From: Chitinophaga pinensis
Lineage (GTDB): Bacteria; Bacteroidota; Bacteroidia; Chitinophagales; Chitinophagaceae
Direction of reading: 5' to 3'
DNA: 64,000 bases
NCBI GenBank assembly: GCA_945878115.1
Contig: CAMDVD010000001.1
Coordinates: 1 to 64,000, forward strand
Of the stretch, positions 18,514-27,525 are shown piece after piece (the first letter of the stretch is position 1; each line of letters opens with the position of its first letter). Under the pieces are notes generated by a model. The model saw nothing but the letters and a program-made list of their open reading frames with translations, ran no database searches and had not been told where the DNA came from. The translations under genes were made by a program, and so were the position numbers.

Positions 18514-20823
18514 ATGTGGCATTTTTTAGCGCGATTTATTCTACGATTTCGTATTCCAATTCTACTGTTCATTGTCCTGTCTACTATCGGTATGGGCTAT
18601 TTTGCTTCACAAGTGAAAATGAGTTATGAAATGGCAAGCGCTATTCCTACGGACAATCCAAATTATTTGGCTTATCAGAATTTTAAAAAAATGTTTGGAG
18701 AAGATGGCTCTATGTTGGCAGTTGGTTTTGATAAGGAACATTTATTTGAACCGAAATTTATGGGCGCTATGTTAGATTGGCAAAAAAAAATAAAAGCGAT
18801 TCCAGGTGTCGATAATATTTTGAGTATTCCTTCGGCGATTAATATTGTGAAACAAGAAACGGAGACCAGTCAAAAATTAATTGCTAAACCTATATTTAAT
18901 GGACAGCAAAATTTTGATTCTAGTGTACAAGAGTTTTTGAATTTACCTTTTTATAAAAACCTCTTATATAACCCACAAACGAACTCTTATCTCACTGCTA
19001 TTTATATTCAAAAAGATGTCTTGAGAACAGAAGGTCGAGTAAAAGTGATTCATTCAATAAAATCCATTTCCGATGAATTTGCAAAGGAACAAAAATTGAA
19101 GATTCATTATTCAGGGCTTCCCTTTATCAGAACGCTATATGCCGAAAGTGTGAAGGCAGAAATGAAGTTGATTTTACTACTTTCCTTGTTACTGACTTCC
19201 ATTATTTTATTCCTCTTTTTTCGTTCCTTCAGTACGGTTATTTTTTCTGTATTGATCGTATTGGTTGGGGTAGTTTGGGCATTGGGAATGTTAACGATTT
19301 TTGGATTTAAAATTACCATCTTGTCTGGATTGATAGCACCTTTAGTGGTGGTGATAGGCATTCCAAATTGCATTTATTTTCTGAATAAATACCATACACA
19401 ATATGCCATTCATCAAGATAAAAGAACGGCATTGATTGCCATGGTGGAACGTATGGGTATTGTTACTTTATTTACGAATCTAACAGCTGCTATAGGTTTT
19501 GGCGTTTTCTATTTTACGAAGAGTCAAGTCTTGAAAGAATTTGGACTTGTATCCGGATTGAGTATCATCATTATTTTTTTTATTTCATTATTTGCCATAC
19601 CTGCCATATTTAGTTTTTTACAAGAGCCAAAAGCAAAGCATACCAAATACTTGGAAAATAAATATTTGTCCATGGTGTTACTGAAGTTTGATTTATGGGT
19701 GTTTAATCATCGTAAGACAGTTTTTGCGTTTTGGGCAATCATCATTTTGGTGTCTATTGCGGGCATGATGCGTTTGCACAACAAAGGAAAAATTGTGGAT
19801 GATTTGCCGAAAAAAAATAGACTCTACAAAGACTTGCAATATTTTGAAAATAGATTCAATGGTGTGATGCCTTTAGAAATATTGATTGATACTAAAAAGA
19901 AACAAGGCGCGCTCTCTTTAGCAACCATTCAACATATAGATGAATTAAGTAACGCTTTGAAATTGCATCCAGAAATGGCTAAGCCCTTGTCTTTGGTAGA
20001 AGCGATTAAGTTCGCACGACAAGCATATTATGATGGCGACAGCAGTAGCTATGGTGTACCGAATAGTTTTGATGTTGCATTCTTATTGCCTTATTTAAAA
20101 ATGAAAACAGACACGAGTAAATCGGCATTGTCTGGAATAGTAAAATCCTTCACCGATAGCAGTAAACGCTTTGCCAGAATAAGTGTAAATATGGCGGATG
20201 TGGGCTCGGATAGACTACCGAAATTATTGCAAGAAATTAATACCAAAGCAGTAGAAATATTTGATACTTCACGGTATACCATTTCTTATACAGGTACGAG
20301 TATCATCTTTTTAGAAGGTAGTAAATTTATTATCCATAGTTTGATGGATAGCCTACTGTTGGCATTGGTCATGATTGTATTGTGCATGTTCTTTTTATTT
20401 CATTCATGGCGTATTGTACTTATTTCTATCCTCACCAATATGATACCTTTGGTCATTACTGCTGGTGTAATGGGGTGGTGCGGCATTGCCTTGAAACCTT
20501 CAACAGTATTGGTTTTTAGTATTGCTTTAGGTATTGCCATTGATGTTACTATCCGATTCTTGGTAAATTACAAACAGGATTTAGTACGATACGATTATGA
20601 CATCATTGCAACAGTAAAAGCAACGATACAAGAAACAGGTATTAGTATTATTTATACATCCCTTATTCTAGCAGCAGGATTTATTGTATTTTTAGTTTCC
20701 GAGTTTGATGGTACAAAAGCATTAGGATATCTTACTGCACTTACTTTATTTATGGCATTGATTACTAACCTTACCATTTTACCAGTATTACTAGTTGCAT
20801 TTGATAGGCAAAAAAAAAGGTAA
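18514..20823 (+). CDS. RND superfamily exporter (MMPL/sterol-sensing-domain type)
   Basis: This is a 12-helix proton-driven exporter with the MMPL layout: TM1 (RIPILLFIVLSTIGMGYFAS), a large periplasmic loop beginning YEMASAIPTDNPNYLAYQNFKKMFGEDG, five helices (LILLLSLLLTSIILFLFF and on), then the same pattern repeated in the second half from about residue 395. GFKITILSGLIAPLVVVIGIPNCIYFLNKY and LKPSTVLVFSIALGIAIDVTIRFLVNY are the paired helix-4 segments with conserved small residues; the second keeps an acidic residue (AIDVTIRF), the first does not. It lacks the adaptor/TolC neighbours of HAE-type pumps, so lipid or hopanoid-like cargo is a family-based guess. Confidence 0.9.
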   Translation: MWHFLARFILRFRIPILLFIVLSTIGMGYFASQVKMSYEMASAIPTDNPNYLAYQNFKKMFGEDGSMLAVGFDKEHLFEPKFMGAMLDWQKKIKAIPGVDNILSIPSAINIVKQETETSQKLIAKPIFNGQQNFDSSVQEFLNLPFYKNLLYNPQTNSYLTAIYIQKDVLRTEGRVKVIHSIKSISDEFAKEQKLKIHYSGLPFIRTLYAESVKAEMKLILLLSLLLTSIILFLFFRSFSTVIFSVLIVLVGVVWALGMLTIFGFKITILSGLIAPLVVVIGIPNCIYFLNKYHTQYAIHQDKRTALIAMVERMGIVTLFTNLTAAIGFGVFYFTKSQVLKEFGLVSGLSIIIIFFISLFAIPAIFSFLQEPKAKHTKYLENKYLSMVLLKFDLWVFNHRKTVFAFWAIIILVSIAGMMRLHNKGKIVDDLPKKNRLYKDLQYFENRFNGVMPLEILIDTKKKQGALSLATIQHIDELSNALKLHPEMAKPLSLVEAIKFARQAYYDGDSSSYGVPNSFDVAFLLPYLKMKTDTSKSALSGIVKSFTDSSKRFARISVNMADVGSDRLPKLLQEINTKAVEIFDTSRYTISYTGTSIIFLEGSKFIIHSLMDSLLLALVMIVLCMFFLFHSWRIVLISILTNMIPLVITAGVMGWCGIALKPSTVLVFSIALGIAIDVTIRFLVNYKQDLVRYDYDIIATVKATIQETGISIIYTSLILAAGFIVFLVSEFDGTKALGYLTALTLFMALITNLTILPVLLVAFDRQKKR

Positions 20824-20921
20824 TTTGCTAAAAGCTTTTTGTGGAATAATGTGGTGATTTTTATAGATAGTAAAATGATTGATGTCAAAAATCTATGTCG
20901 TCCAAACAAAAACTTTGACCC

Positions 20922-20929
20922 TATTTTTG
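20922..20929 (+). promoter_or_regulatory. -7 box TATTTTTG four bases before the epimerase gene
   Basis: Exact TAnnTTTG match followed by CAGC and the ATG at 20934. The four-base spacing is the same as for 3004, 7214 and 60451. Confidence 0.55.
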
Positions 20930-20933
20930 CAGC

Positions 20934-21929
20934 ATGCTTCAGATAAAATACAAATCCATTTCTACTCCTTTTCATCATCCGTTCACAACAGCACATGGTG
21001 TCAAAACACATCAAGCTGCATTGTTAGTCGCTATCACATTCAATGGTATAACTGGGTTTGGAGAAGCTCCTGCTATTTATTATTATCAGGTTACGGTGGA
21101 TAGTATGATAGAAGAATTATTAACTAAAATAGAAATCCTACAAAGATATTCTTTCACAGAACCAGATCGTTTTTGGCATTTTTGTCATCATCTTTTTCCG
21201 AATAATAATTTTTTAGTTTGCGCGTTAGACATGGCTTATTGGAATATGTACGCAGCCATGAAACGAAAAAAAGTAAATGAAATTTGGCAATTGAATACTG
21301 AACATAAGGTAATTACTCCTCCACTAACGGATTATACATTAGGCATAGATTCAACAGAAATGATGATTGCAAAAATGCTGGAAAAACCTTGGCCTATTTA
21401 TAAAATAAAAATGAGTAAGCGTGAGGATATCGAGATCATACGGGCATTGCGCCAACATACGAATGCCATTTTTCGTGTAGATGCAAATGCAAGCTGGTCG
21501 CTAGAGGACGCGATTTATCTCCTACCATTGCTTAAAGAATGTGGTGTTGAATTGGTGGAGCAACCGCTTGCAAAAGATGCTTGGGATGAGATGCATACAT
21601 TGAAAGCACAATCTGTATTACCATTATTTGCAGATGAGTCTTGTGTTCTAGAATCCGATGTTAAAAAATGTGTTGGATGTTTTGATGGTATAAATATCAA
21701 ACTCACAAAATGTGGCGGCATTACTCCTGCGTTGCGTATGATACAAGACGCACGCAACCTAAATCTACAAGTCATGATGGGTTGCATGAATGAAACAGAA
21801 ATAGGTAGTGTAGCAATAGCACAATTTTTACCTTGGCTCGATTATGTAGATATGGACGGACCACTATTGTTGGATGTAGCAGCATTGAAACAGTTGAAAT
21901 ATGACGATGGGGTAGTAGAGGTAATTTAA
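20934..21929 (+). CDS. Dipeptide epimerase (L-Ala-D/L-Glu epimerase type), enolase superfamily
   Basis: This enzyme epimerises dipeptides, typically L-Ala-D-Glu released from peptidoglycan, using two lysines across a Mg2+ site. Visible: capping domain with FHHPFTTAHGVKTHQAALLVAI; the acid/base pair KIKMSK (KxK); metal ligands in FRVDANASWS, VELVEQPL and LFADES; and the second catalytic lysine in INIKLTKCGGI. MGCMNETEIGSVAIAQF closes the barrel. Length 331 is a little short of the usual 340-360. The superfamily is certain, and the Ala-Glu specificity is inferred from the MGCMxES/T-like block. It is a single gene. Confidence 0.9.
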   Translation: MLQIKYKSISTPFHHPFTTAHGVKTHQAALLVAITFNGITGFGEAPAIYYYQVTVDSMIEELLTKIEILQRYSFTEPDRFWHFCHHLFPNNNFLVCALDMAYWNMYAAMKRKKVNEIWQLNTEHKVITPPLTDYTLGIDSTEMMIAKMLEKPWPIYKIKMSKREDIEIIRALRQHTNAIFRVDANASWSLEDAIYLLPLLKECGVELVEQPLAKDAWDEMHTLKAQSVLPLFADESCVLESDVKKCVGCFDGINIKLTKCGGITPALRMIQDARNLNLQVMMGCMNETEIGSVAIAQFLPWLDYVDMDGPLLLDVAALKQLKYDDGVVEVI

Positions 21930-23306
21930 ACTCGATTATCCTTGAAGACTTTTCGTTTGAGAATTGAAAATGTAAAAGTACTAAACATGTATTCTGAATA
22001 GTTTGGACTGCATGCACGTCCTGACGATAAATGTCAGGATTCGTTTCCGCTCAAAGCAGCAGAATATAGGCTTTCCTTTTCTATCTTTTTTGCTACAGAG
22101 CAAGTAAAAAAGTATTTCCAATACAATCGTTGCCGAAATACATCCTCTATATAATACCATCTTGATTTATAAAATAGACCAAAGTGCTTTTTAGAAATTT
22201 CAGATGGTATTATGCCGATTCAATACTGGATGGTCTATCTATTATTTCACATCGGTATTAGATGATAATTAAGCGATGGATGAAAGGGCGATAGTTTATT
22301 CTCCTTTATTTTTGTTTATATTTGTTTTGATAAATTCAAATTAAGCTTTATTTCTCTTTTAATAAAAACGCATGTATAAAGGCAAGTCCTGCATCATATA
22401 AAAGCAATCTGAGGTTGAATCTAAAGCAATTTCTCCAACAAAAGCATAATAATAACACATGAAAAAAGGAATCTACACCATTAATAAGTTATGGTTGAGG
22501 TATGGATGGGTTATTTACACCTGTATAGCTATGTCAGTATTACAAAAAAGGGGTGTAAAGCTATATCAGTATTTTAAATCCAAACTGTATATTAATACCA
22601 GTAATAAATAAAGGTCGGAAACCTTATTGAAGAAATTGACACAACGAAATGCGATGAAGATTTTTCAATTATTGTAAACCTTAAAACATTCGGGCAAATT
22701 CAATGCGACCTTGCAAAGCTTATAAAATTAGAGAACGAAGATGATATTTATCTTTGGGCTGTTAAGTTAGATGACCTTGATATATTTCTTTTTACTTTGA
22801 TTGCACAGAAGAAAAAGCCAAAGGATTTTGTGATTTTTTTACTGATGAGAGAAACACTTCATCGCAAGTAGATTTGTGCAGGCGAGTTAGAAATTTGTGG
22901 CAGGTTTCTTATTGATAAACTCAAACAAAAAATATTAATAATTCGAGTGTAATTGCTTTGACACCTGAATTAGGAAATATTGTTGACAACAGTATTACAA
23001 AACAATGGGTTTTAAAAATGAGAAATATTTATATGAAAAACAAAGTGGAAAATACATCTTCTGGTAAAGCCTACCTACAAAAAAGAACTTCTAAATTTTC
23101 CCCCCAACGCCCAAAAAAATAAATCACAGCATCGCACAGTGCTAACTTGGACACTAACATTATGATAAGTAAACTATTCAAATATTTTACGAAATTTGGT
23201 CTTACAAAGAATGGAATAGAATTGCCTTTCATGCTATTTGATGCTAAGTTGTGACGACTTTTATCTTAAAGTAGCAAATGTAGGTAAGTAGGTTTTTCGG
23301 AGGTTT
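21930..23306. other. 1.4-kb gene-poor region with decayed coding remnants
   Basis: There is no intact gene between the epimerase and the recombinase cassette. A short hairpin TCCTGAC...GTCAGGA lies near 22019-22040. From about 22611 fragments of broken reading frames appear (listed separately). The A+T content and scattered stops are consistent with degraded accessory DNA adjoining an integration site. Confidence 0.6.
22611..23122 (+). pseudogene. Degraded reading frame(s) of unknown identity
   Basis: From 22611 one frame reads VGNLIEEIDTTKCDEDF ... VNLKTFGQIQCDLAKLIK ... DDIYLWAVKLDDLDIFLF ... VIFLLMRETLHRK, meets TAG at about 22869, and continues in the same frame as ICAGELEICGRFLIDKL before a second stop near 22953. 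A further piece from about 22960 reads TPELGNIVDNSITKQWVLKMRNIY and ends in a basic tail. The residues look like a soluble helical protein with loss of frame and premature stops. No family was recognised. It may be cargo of the element that carried the recombinase. Confidence 0.5.
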
Positions 23307-23314
23307 TAGGTTTG
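23307..23314 (+). promoter_or_regulatory. -7 box TAGGTTTG of the recombinase cassette
   Basis: Exact TAnnTTTG match about 20 bases before the ATG at 23334. No TTTG -33 element is visible at the usual distance. Confidence 0.45.
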
Positions 23315-23333
23315 CTTTTAAAAGCAAATAAAT

Positions 23334-23621
23334 ATGAAACCTTCAACGTTGAAAAAAGAAAATGAACAGAGAACTAACATCATTCCATTCAAAAAAACAA
23401 ACCCGATTACCGTCAATGACATTAAGCAAACAATATGCAAACGAAGAACACTAACTGACGAACAATGTATTTTAGTCAAGGACTGGTTGAACCACTTTTT
23501 AGAATTGAGTTATAAAACATGGAAACACAAACAAACACAACTATCATTTACAATAAACAATAAAGAACAAGATGAAGAAAGCAATATTATATATCCGGGT
23601 GAGTACAGACGAGCAAGCTGA
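23334..23621 (+). CDS. Small hypothetical protein overlapping the serine recombinase
   Basis: This is a 95-residue basic protein (begins MKPSTLKKENEQRTNIIPFKK) with a helical middle, TLTDEQCILVKDWLNHFLELSYKTW. Its last 50 bases overlap the recombinase start in another frame, so the two are probably translated together. Small basic genes just upstream of large serine recombinases are common on Bacteroidota elements; a DNA-binding or recombination-directionality role is possible but not shown. I do not recognise the family. Confidence 0.65.
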   Translation: MKPSTLKKENEQRTNIIPFKKTNPITVNDIKQTICKRRTLTDEQCILVKDWLNHFLELSYKTWKHKQTQLSFTINNKEQDEESNIIYPGEYRRAS

Positions 23622-25149
23622 ACGAGGACATTCATTAGCCTATCAGGAAGATAAACTGAGAAAGTATTGTGAGCTGAAAAATATTGAAGTCGTACAATTA
23701 TATAAGGACGACCATTCAGCAAAAACTTTTGAGCGTCCTGAATTCACCAAACTATTGGCTTATATAAAAAAGAACAAACAGGAAGCAGACCTATTACTTT
23801 TCATTAAGTGGGATAGATTTAGTAGAAATACTGGTGATGCATATCACATGATAAATGTACTCAATAGATTAGGAGTAGAGCCACAAGCTATTGAGCAACC
23901 GTTGGATTTAAACGTACCTGAAAACAAAATCATGTTGGCATTTTACTTAGCTTCCCCTGAAGTGGAAAATGACAGACGTGCTTTAAATGTAATTTCAGGA
24001 ATGCGAAGGGCAAGAAAGGAAGGAATATTTTTAGGCGTGGCTCCCAAAGGATATTTAAACCAACGAAATGAAAATAACAAACCTATAATTGTTCCCGACC
24101 CAATTTCATCTCCACTTATTCGAGAAGCCTTTGAGGAAGTTGCTAAAGGGGTGAAACCTGTATTTACTATATTGGAAGAATTGCAAAAGAAAGGTTTGAA
24201 ATGTAGTAAGTCAAATATGTGGCACGTTCTAACAAACCCTGTTTATTATGGAGGTGTAGAAGTTTCTACTTATAAAGATGAAGCATACGAAATCGTTAAG
24301 GGGAAACATGAATCCCTTATTACAAAAGAATTATTTGAAGCTGTGCAAGATGTGCTTTTCAATAGAAAACGAAAAGTATCTGAAAAGAATACCAAGAACA
24401 ACGAACTCCCATTGAGAGGATTATTGCAATGTAAGATATGTGGAGGAAATTTAACAGGGAGTGCTTCCAAAAACAGATTGAAGCAACCATACTTCTATTA
24501 TCATTGTCGTTTAAAATGTAATGAACGATTTAGAGCTAAGTTGGCAAATGATTGGATAGTAGATGAACTTCTTAAATTGAAAATATCTAGAGAGGATGCA
24601 GAAGCAATTAGAAGAGGTAGCAAAGAAGTATTCACCTCAAATGAAGAGGATAGAAAAAAAGAAGTTCAAAAGAAAAACGTAGAAATTGAACGCAATCAAA
24701 CTCGAATTGCAAAGGCTCAACAAATGATGTTGGACGGCACATTAGATACTCAGGATTACAAAGAAATCAAGGCAAGATATGAACCTGAAATTTTGAAAAT
24801 CAAACGAGAATTATCAGTATATAATTCCTCGAATAGCAAAATGGAAGAATATGTAAACTATGCCATTGATGTATTGCAAAACATAGACAAACTCTTTGAT
24901 GAAGCGGATTTGGGCACAAAGCAAGCAATTGTGTGTTCGGTTTTTGCTGAAAAGTTAGTTTATGACAAAAATGAGTGTCGAACACCAAAATTGAATGAAG
25001 CCGTTTCTCTATTACTCAATATTAGCAAGGATTACAGCCCAAATAAAAATGGGACTTTTCAACAAAATCGTGAAAAGTCCCATCCTGTGATCCCGTTGGG
25101 ATTCGAACCCAAGACCCCATCATTAAAAGTGATGTGCTCTACCAGCTGA
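23572..25149 (+). CDS. Large serine recombinase (site-specific integrase)
   Basis: The catalytic resolvase domain occupies residues 1-150: the nucleophile is S11 in AILYIRVSTDEQAERG, with FIKWDRFSRN and the ENDRRALNVISGMRRARKEG helix. The recombinase domain follows (LGVAPKGYLNQ; ISSPLIREAFEEVAKG; TNPVYYGG). A zinc ribbon LRGLLQCKICGGNLTGS ... YYHCRLKCNE lies near 283-325, and a coiled coil near 355-420. Such enzymes integrate and excise phages and islands with one short core site. The final 30 or so codons are odd: they run through the tRNA-Lys terminator hairpin and antisense through most of the tRNA, ending GFEPKTPSLKVMCSTS. The natural C-terminus is therefore probably about NISKDYSPNKN, and the rest is host sequence gained on integration. 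Confidence 0.93.
   Translation: MKKAILYIRVSTDEQAERGHSLAYQEDKLRKYCELKNIEVVQLYKDDHSAKTFERPEFTKLLAYIKKNKQEADLLLFIKWDRFSRNTGDAYHMINVLNRLGVEPQAIEQPLDLNVPENKIMLAFYLASPEVENDRRALNVISGMRRARKEGIFLGVAPKGYLNQRNENNKPIIVPDPISSPLIREAFEEVAKGVKPVFTILEELQKKGLKCSKSNMWHVLTNPVYYGGVEVSTYKDEAYEIVKGKHESLITKELFEAVQDVLFNRKRKVSEKNTKNNELPLRGLLQCKICGGNLTGSASKNRLKQPYFYYHCRLKCNERFRAKLANDWIVDELLKLKISREDAEAIRRGSKEVFTSNEEDRKKEVQKKNVEIERNQTRIAKAQQMMLDGTLDTQDYKEIKARYEPEILKIKRELSVYNSSNSKMEEYVNYAIDVLQNIDKLFDEADLGTKQAIVCSVFAEKLVYDKNECRTPKLNEAVSLLLNISKDYSPNKNGTFQQNREKSHPVIPLGFEPKTPSLKVMCSTS
25051..25081 (-). terminator. Terminator of tRNA-Lys, inside the recombinase reading frame
   Basis: A perfect 11-bp stem, GGGACTTTTCA / TGAAAAGTCCC, with a nine-base loop. 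On the minus strand it is followed by ATTTTTATTT, and it lies seven bases beyond the tRNA 3' end, so it terminates the tRNA transcript. Confidence 0.8.
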
Positions 25150-25160
25150 GCTACAAGATC
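25088..25160 (-). tRNA. tRNA-Lys, anticodon UUU
   Basis: It folds as a 73-base cloverleaf on the minus strand: acceptor GATCTTG / CGGGATC with discriminator A, D-arm GCTC...GAGC, anticodon stem CATCA / TGATG with loop CTTTTAA (anticodon TTT), and T-arm around GGTTCGAATCC. CCA is not encoded. A consensus promoter lies upstream and a strong hairpin terminator follows. The serine recombinase gene overlaps it antisense, marking the 3' end of this tRNA as the probable integration target. Confidence 0.95.
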
Positions 25161-25203
25161 TTTTTGCCAAATTACTCTAAACAAAGAATTTTATTTGGGA
25201 GTG

Positions 25204-25234
25204 CAAATGTAATTAGATTTTTTTAAGTACCAAA
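25204..25234 (-). promoter_or_regulatory. Promoter of tRNA-Lys (TTTG, 19 bp, TACATTTG)
   Basis: On the minus strand TTTG (25234-25231) is separated by 19 bases from TACATTTG (25211-25204), a textbook Bacteroidota promoter. The predicted start lies about 35-40 bases before the mature tRNA 5' end. Confidence 0.75.
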
Positions 25235-25262
25235 CCAATTCTATAAACTATTTTCGCATCTC

Positions 25263-26078
25263 ATGAATCCACACTTCACAAATAAGGTTGTACTCATCAG
25301 TGGGGCTACCTCCGGAATCGGTAAATCCCTTACTGCTGCTATATTACAGGCAGGTGGGAAGGTAGCCATATGTGCACGGAATGAAACAAATATGAATGCA
25401 TTAAAAAATGAATTTAACTCCCTAAATTTATTTACGGTCATTGCAGATGTAAGCGTTGAAGCAGATTGCAAACGTTTTATTGAGCATTCCATTGCTCATT
25501 TTGGTACTATAGATGTATTAATTAATAATGCTGGAATCAGTATGCGTGCATTGTTCAGAGATTTAGATATAAACATTCTCAAACAATCTATGGATATCAA
25601 TTATTGGGGGACTGTTTATTGTACAAAATTCGCCTTGGAAGCTATTATTGCTTCTAAAGGAACCATTGTTGGTATCTCTTCTATTGCAGGATACAAAGGA
25701 CTTCCATGTAGAACAGGATATTCTTCTTCTAAATTTGCCATGCAAGGTTTTTTGGAAGCACTTCGAATTGAAATGCTACATGAAGGAGTGAATGTAATGT
25801 GGATTTGCCCTGGCTTTGTAGCATCTAATATTCGGAATACCGCCTTAAATGCCCAAGGTCAATCCCAAAGTGAAACGCCGTTGGAGGAAAGCAAACTCAT
25901 GTCAGCAGAAGAATGTGCGCAAAGAATACTACATGCAATTGCGAAACGTAAACGTACAGTTGTCATGACCACACAAGGCAAATTAACCGTATGGATGAAC
26001 AAATTTTTCCCTAGTTTTGTTGACCGCAAAGTATATTCCCATTTTGCAAATGAACCAAATTCCCCTTTAAAAAAATAA
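25263..26078 (+). CDS. Short-chain dehydrogenase/reductase (SDR)
   Basis: This is a classical SDR. The NAD(P) site is LISGATSGIGKSL near residues 11-22, with R at ICARNE suggesting NADPH; then DVLINNAGIS, the catalytic serine in VGISSIAGYKG and YSSSKFAMQGF with the Tyr-x-x-x-Lys pair, then PGFVAS. Length 271 with an extended C-terminus (GKLTVWMNKFFPSFVDRKVYSHF) resembles membrane-associated SDRs of the DHRS7/YqjQ type. The substrate is unknown. TATTTTCG (25249-25256), one mismatch from the -7 box, ends six bases before the ATG. Confidence 0.9.
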   Translation: MNPHFTNKVVLISGATSGIGKSLTAAILQAGGKVAICARNETNMNALKNEFNSLNLFTVIADVSVEADCKRFIEHSIAHFGTIDVLINNAGISMRALFRDLDINILKQSMDINYWGTVYCTKFALEAIIASKGTIVGISSIAGYKGLPCRTGYSSSKFAMQGFLEALRIEMLHEGVNVMWICPGFVASNIRNTALNAQGQSQSETPLEESKLMSAEECAQRILHAIAKRKRTVVMTTQGKLTVWMNKFFPSFVDRKVYSHFANEPNSPLKK

Positions 26079-26097
26079 TTAGCCCTTACTACACTTC

Positions 26098-27399
26098 ATG
26101 CTAGATAGAAACACTCCACCAGTTACTTATTCACCGATTGATTTTGATTTCAAATTGCCCCTTTGCCAAGAGGGTAAATTAGACAATGGCATCCCTATCT
26201 ATTCTCTCTATGGAAATGTAGAACCTGTTTTACAACTAGACTTAGTATTTCCTGCAGGTCAATGGTATGAATCACAAAATGGAGTTGCTCAGGCTACTGC
26301 TTCGTTACTAAAAAGTGGTACTTCCAAATACACTTCATTTCAAATTAGTGACTTATTTGAACAATATGGGGCATCTGTCAAATCCAATGCTGGTTCAGAT
26401 TGGTCTACGATTAGTATCAGTTGTTTAACAAAACATATTGGTCAATTATTGCTATTACTAGCCGATTTGATAACCGATACCGTATTCCCGCAATCTGAAA
26501 TCGATTTGTATATTCAGAATGCGAAACAACGTTTATCTGTTCAATTATTAAAAAGTGAATTTGTAGCCAATCGAAAAATAGATGAATATCTTTTTGGTTT
26601 ACAACATCCGTATGGGAAATATTTAGTGGCTGCCGATTATGATGCTATCTCCCAAGACGCTTTGACGCAACATTTGAAATCACATTACCGATCCGCAGAT
26701 TGTAAGCTTTTTCTTGCAGGGAGTTTTTCAGAGGAAGACATTCGATTGATTAATCAAAGTTTCGGAGGAAGTGCTTGGAATGACAATGAGAAACCTACAC
26801 AAGTTTCGCCACAAATTATTAGTGCTACAGAAAAAAAATATAGAGTACACAATAATGCACATGTGGTACAAAACGAGGAAGGAGCACAAGGGTCTATACG
26901 AATTGCAAGTCATTTTCCAGACAAACACCATACGGACTTTACCCCTATGATAGTTGTAAACACTATATTTGGTGGTTATTTCGGATCTCGCTTAATGGCG
27001 AACATACGAGAAGAAAAAGGGTATACTTATGGCATTCATAGTTACATGTATAACCATAAACAATGCAGTGCTTATCTCATCAGTACCGAAGCTGGAAAGG
27101 ATGTTTGCGAAGCGGCCATAAAAGAAATCTATCACGAAATGGATGTGTTGAAAAATGAAAAAGTACAGGCAGACGAATTGGATTTAGTCAAAAACTATTT
27201 ACTCGGTACCATCTTAGGTGATTTAGATGGTGCTTTTCAAGTGATACATCGATGGAAAAATTTAATACTCAATGATTTTACGCAAGAACGTTTTTATAAG
27301 AACATTGAAATATATAAATCTATTACTGCTGAACAAATACAAGCCTTAGCAAACAAATATTATCAAGAAGATTCTTTTTATGAATTAGTAGTGACCTAA
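26098..27399 (+). CDS. M16-family peptidase-like protein lacking the zinc-binding motif
   Basis: It has the two-domain insulinase/M16 fold: N-terminal half with LDNGIPIYSL ... DLVFPAGQWYESQNGVAQATASLLKSGT, and C-terminal half with GGYFGSRLMANIREEKGYTYGIHS, which keeps the R/Y pair of active partners. In catalytic members the first block reads GxAHxxEHMxFxGT; here it is GVAQATASLLKSGT, so HxxEH is absent. It is likely the non-catalytic subunit of a heterodimer, as in mitochondrial processing peptidase alpha. In other Bacteroidota a catalytic M16 gene is often adjacent; here none is. There is no signal peptide, so it appears cytoplasmic. It starts 19 bases after the SDR gene. Confidence 0.87.
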   Translation: MLDRNTPPVTYSPIDFDFKLPLCQEGKLDNGIPIYSLYGNVEPVLQLDLVFPAGQWYESQNGVAQATASLLKSGTSKYTSFQISDLFEQYGASVKSNAGSDWSTISISCLTKHIGQLLLLLADLITDTVFPQSEIDLYIQNAKQRLSVQLLKSEFVANRKIDEYLFGLQHPYGKYLVAADYDAISQDALTQHLKSHYRSADCKLFLAGSFSEEDIRLINQSFGGSAWNDNEKPTQVSPQIISATEKKYRVHNNAHVVQNEEGAQGSIRIASHFPDKHHTDFTPMIVVNTIFGGYFGSRLMANIREEKGYTYGIHSYMYNHKQCSAYLISTEAGKDVCEAAIKEIYHEMDVLKNEKVQADELDLVKNYLLGTILGDLDGAFQVIHRWKNLILNDFTQERFYKNIEIYKSITAEQIQALANKYYQEDSFYELVVT

Positions 27400-27435
27400 T
27401 TTCATTTTTAGTGATGCACTTTACGTGTTGCTAGG

Positions 27436-27525
27436 CTACTCCGCCCTTTCAAGGCTGGGAGTTGTGTGTTCGCAGGATGTTGTCTTTTTCTAACTACTAA
27501 ATACTCAATACTAACTACTTTTTAC
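27436..27525. repeat. Diverged REP-like copy plus CTAACTACT tract
   Basis: CCGCCCTTTCAAGGCTGGGA (27441-27460) resembles the reverse complement of the GCCCTGAAAGGGCG part of the repeats at 10303-10457. It is followed by CTAACTACTAAATACTCAAT, the same low-complexity tract seen at 4983-5056 and 49664-49690. Confidence 0.5.
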
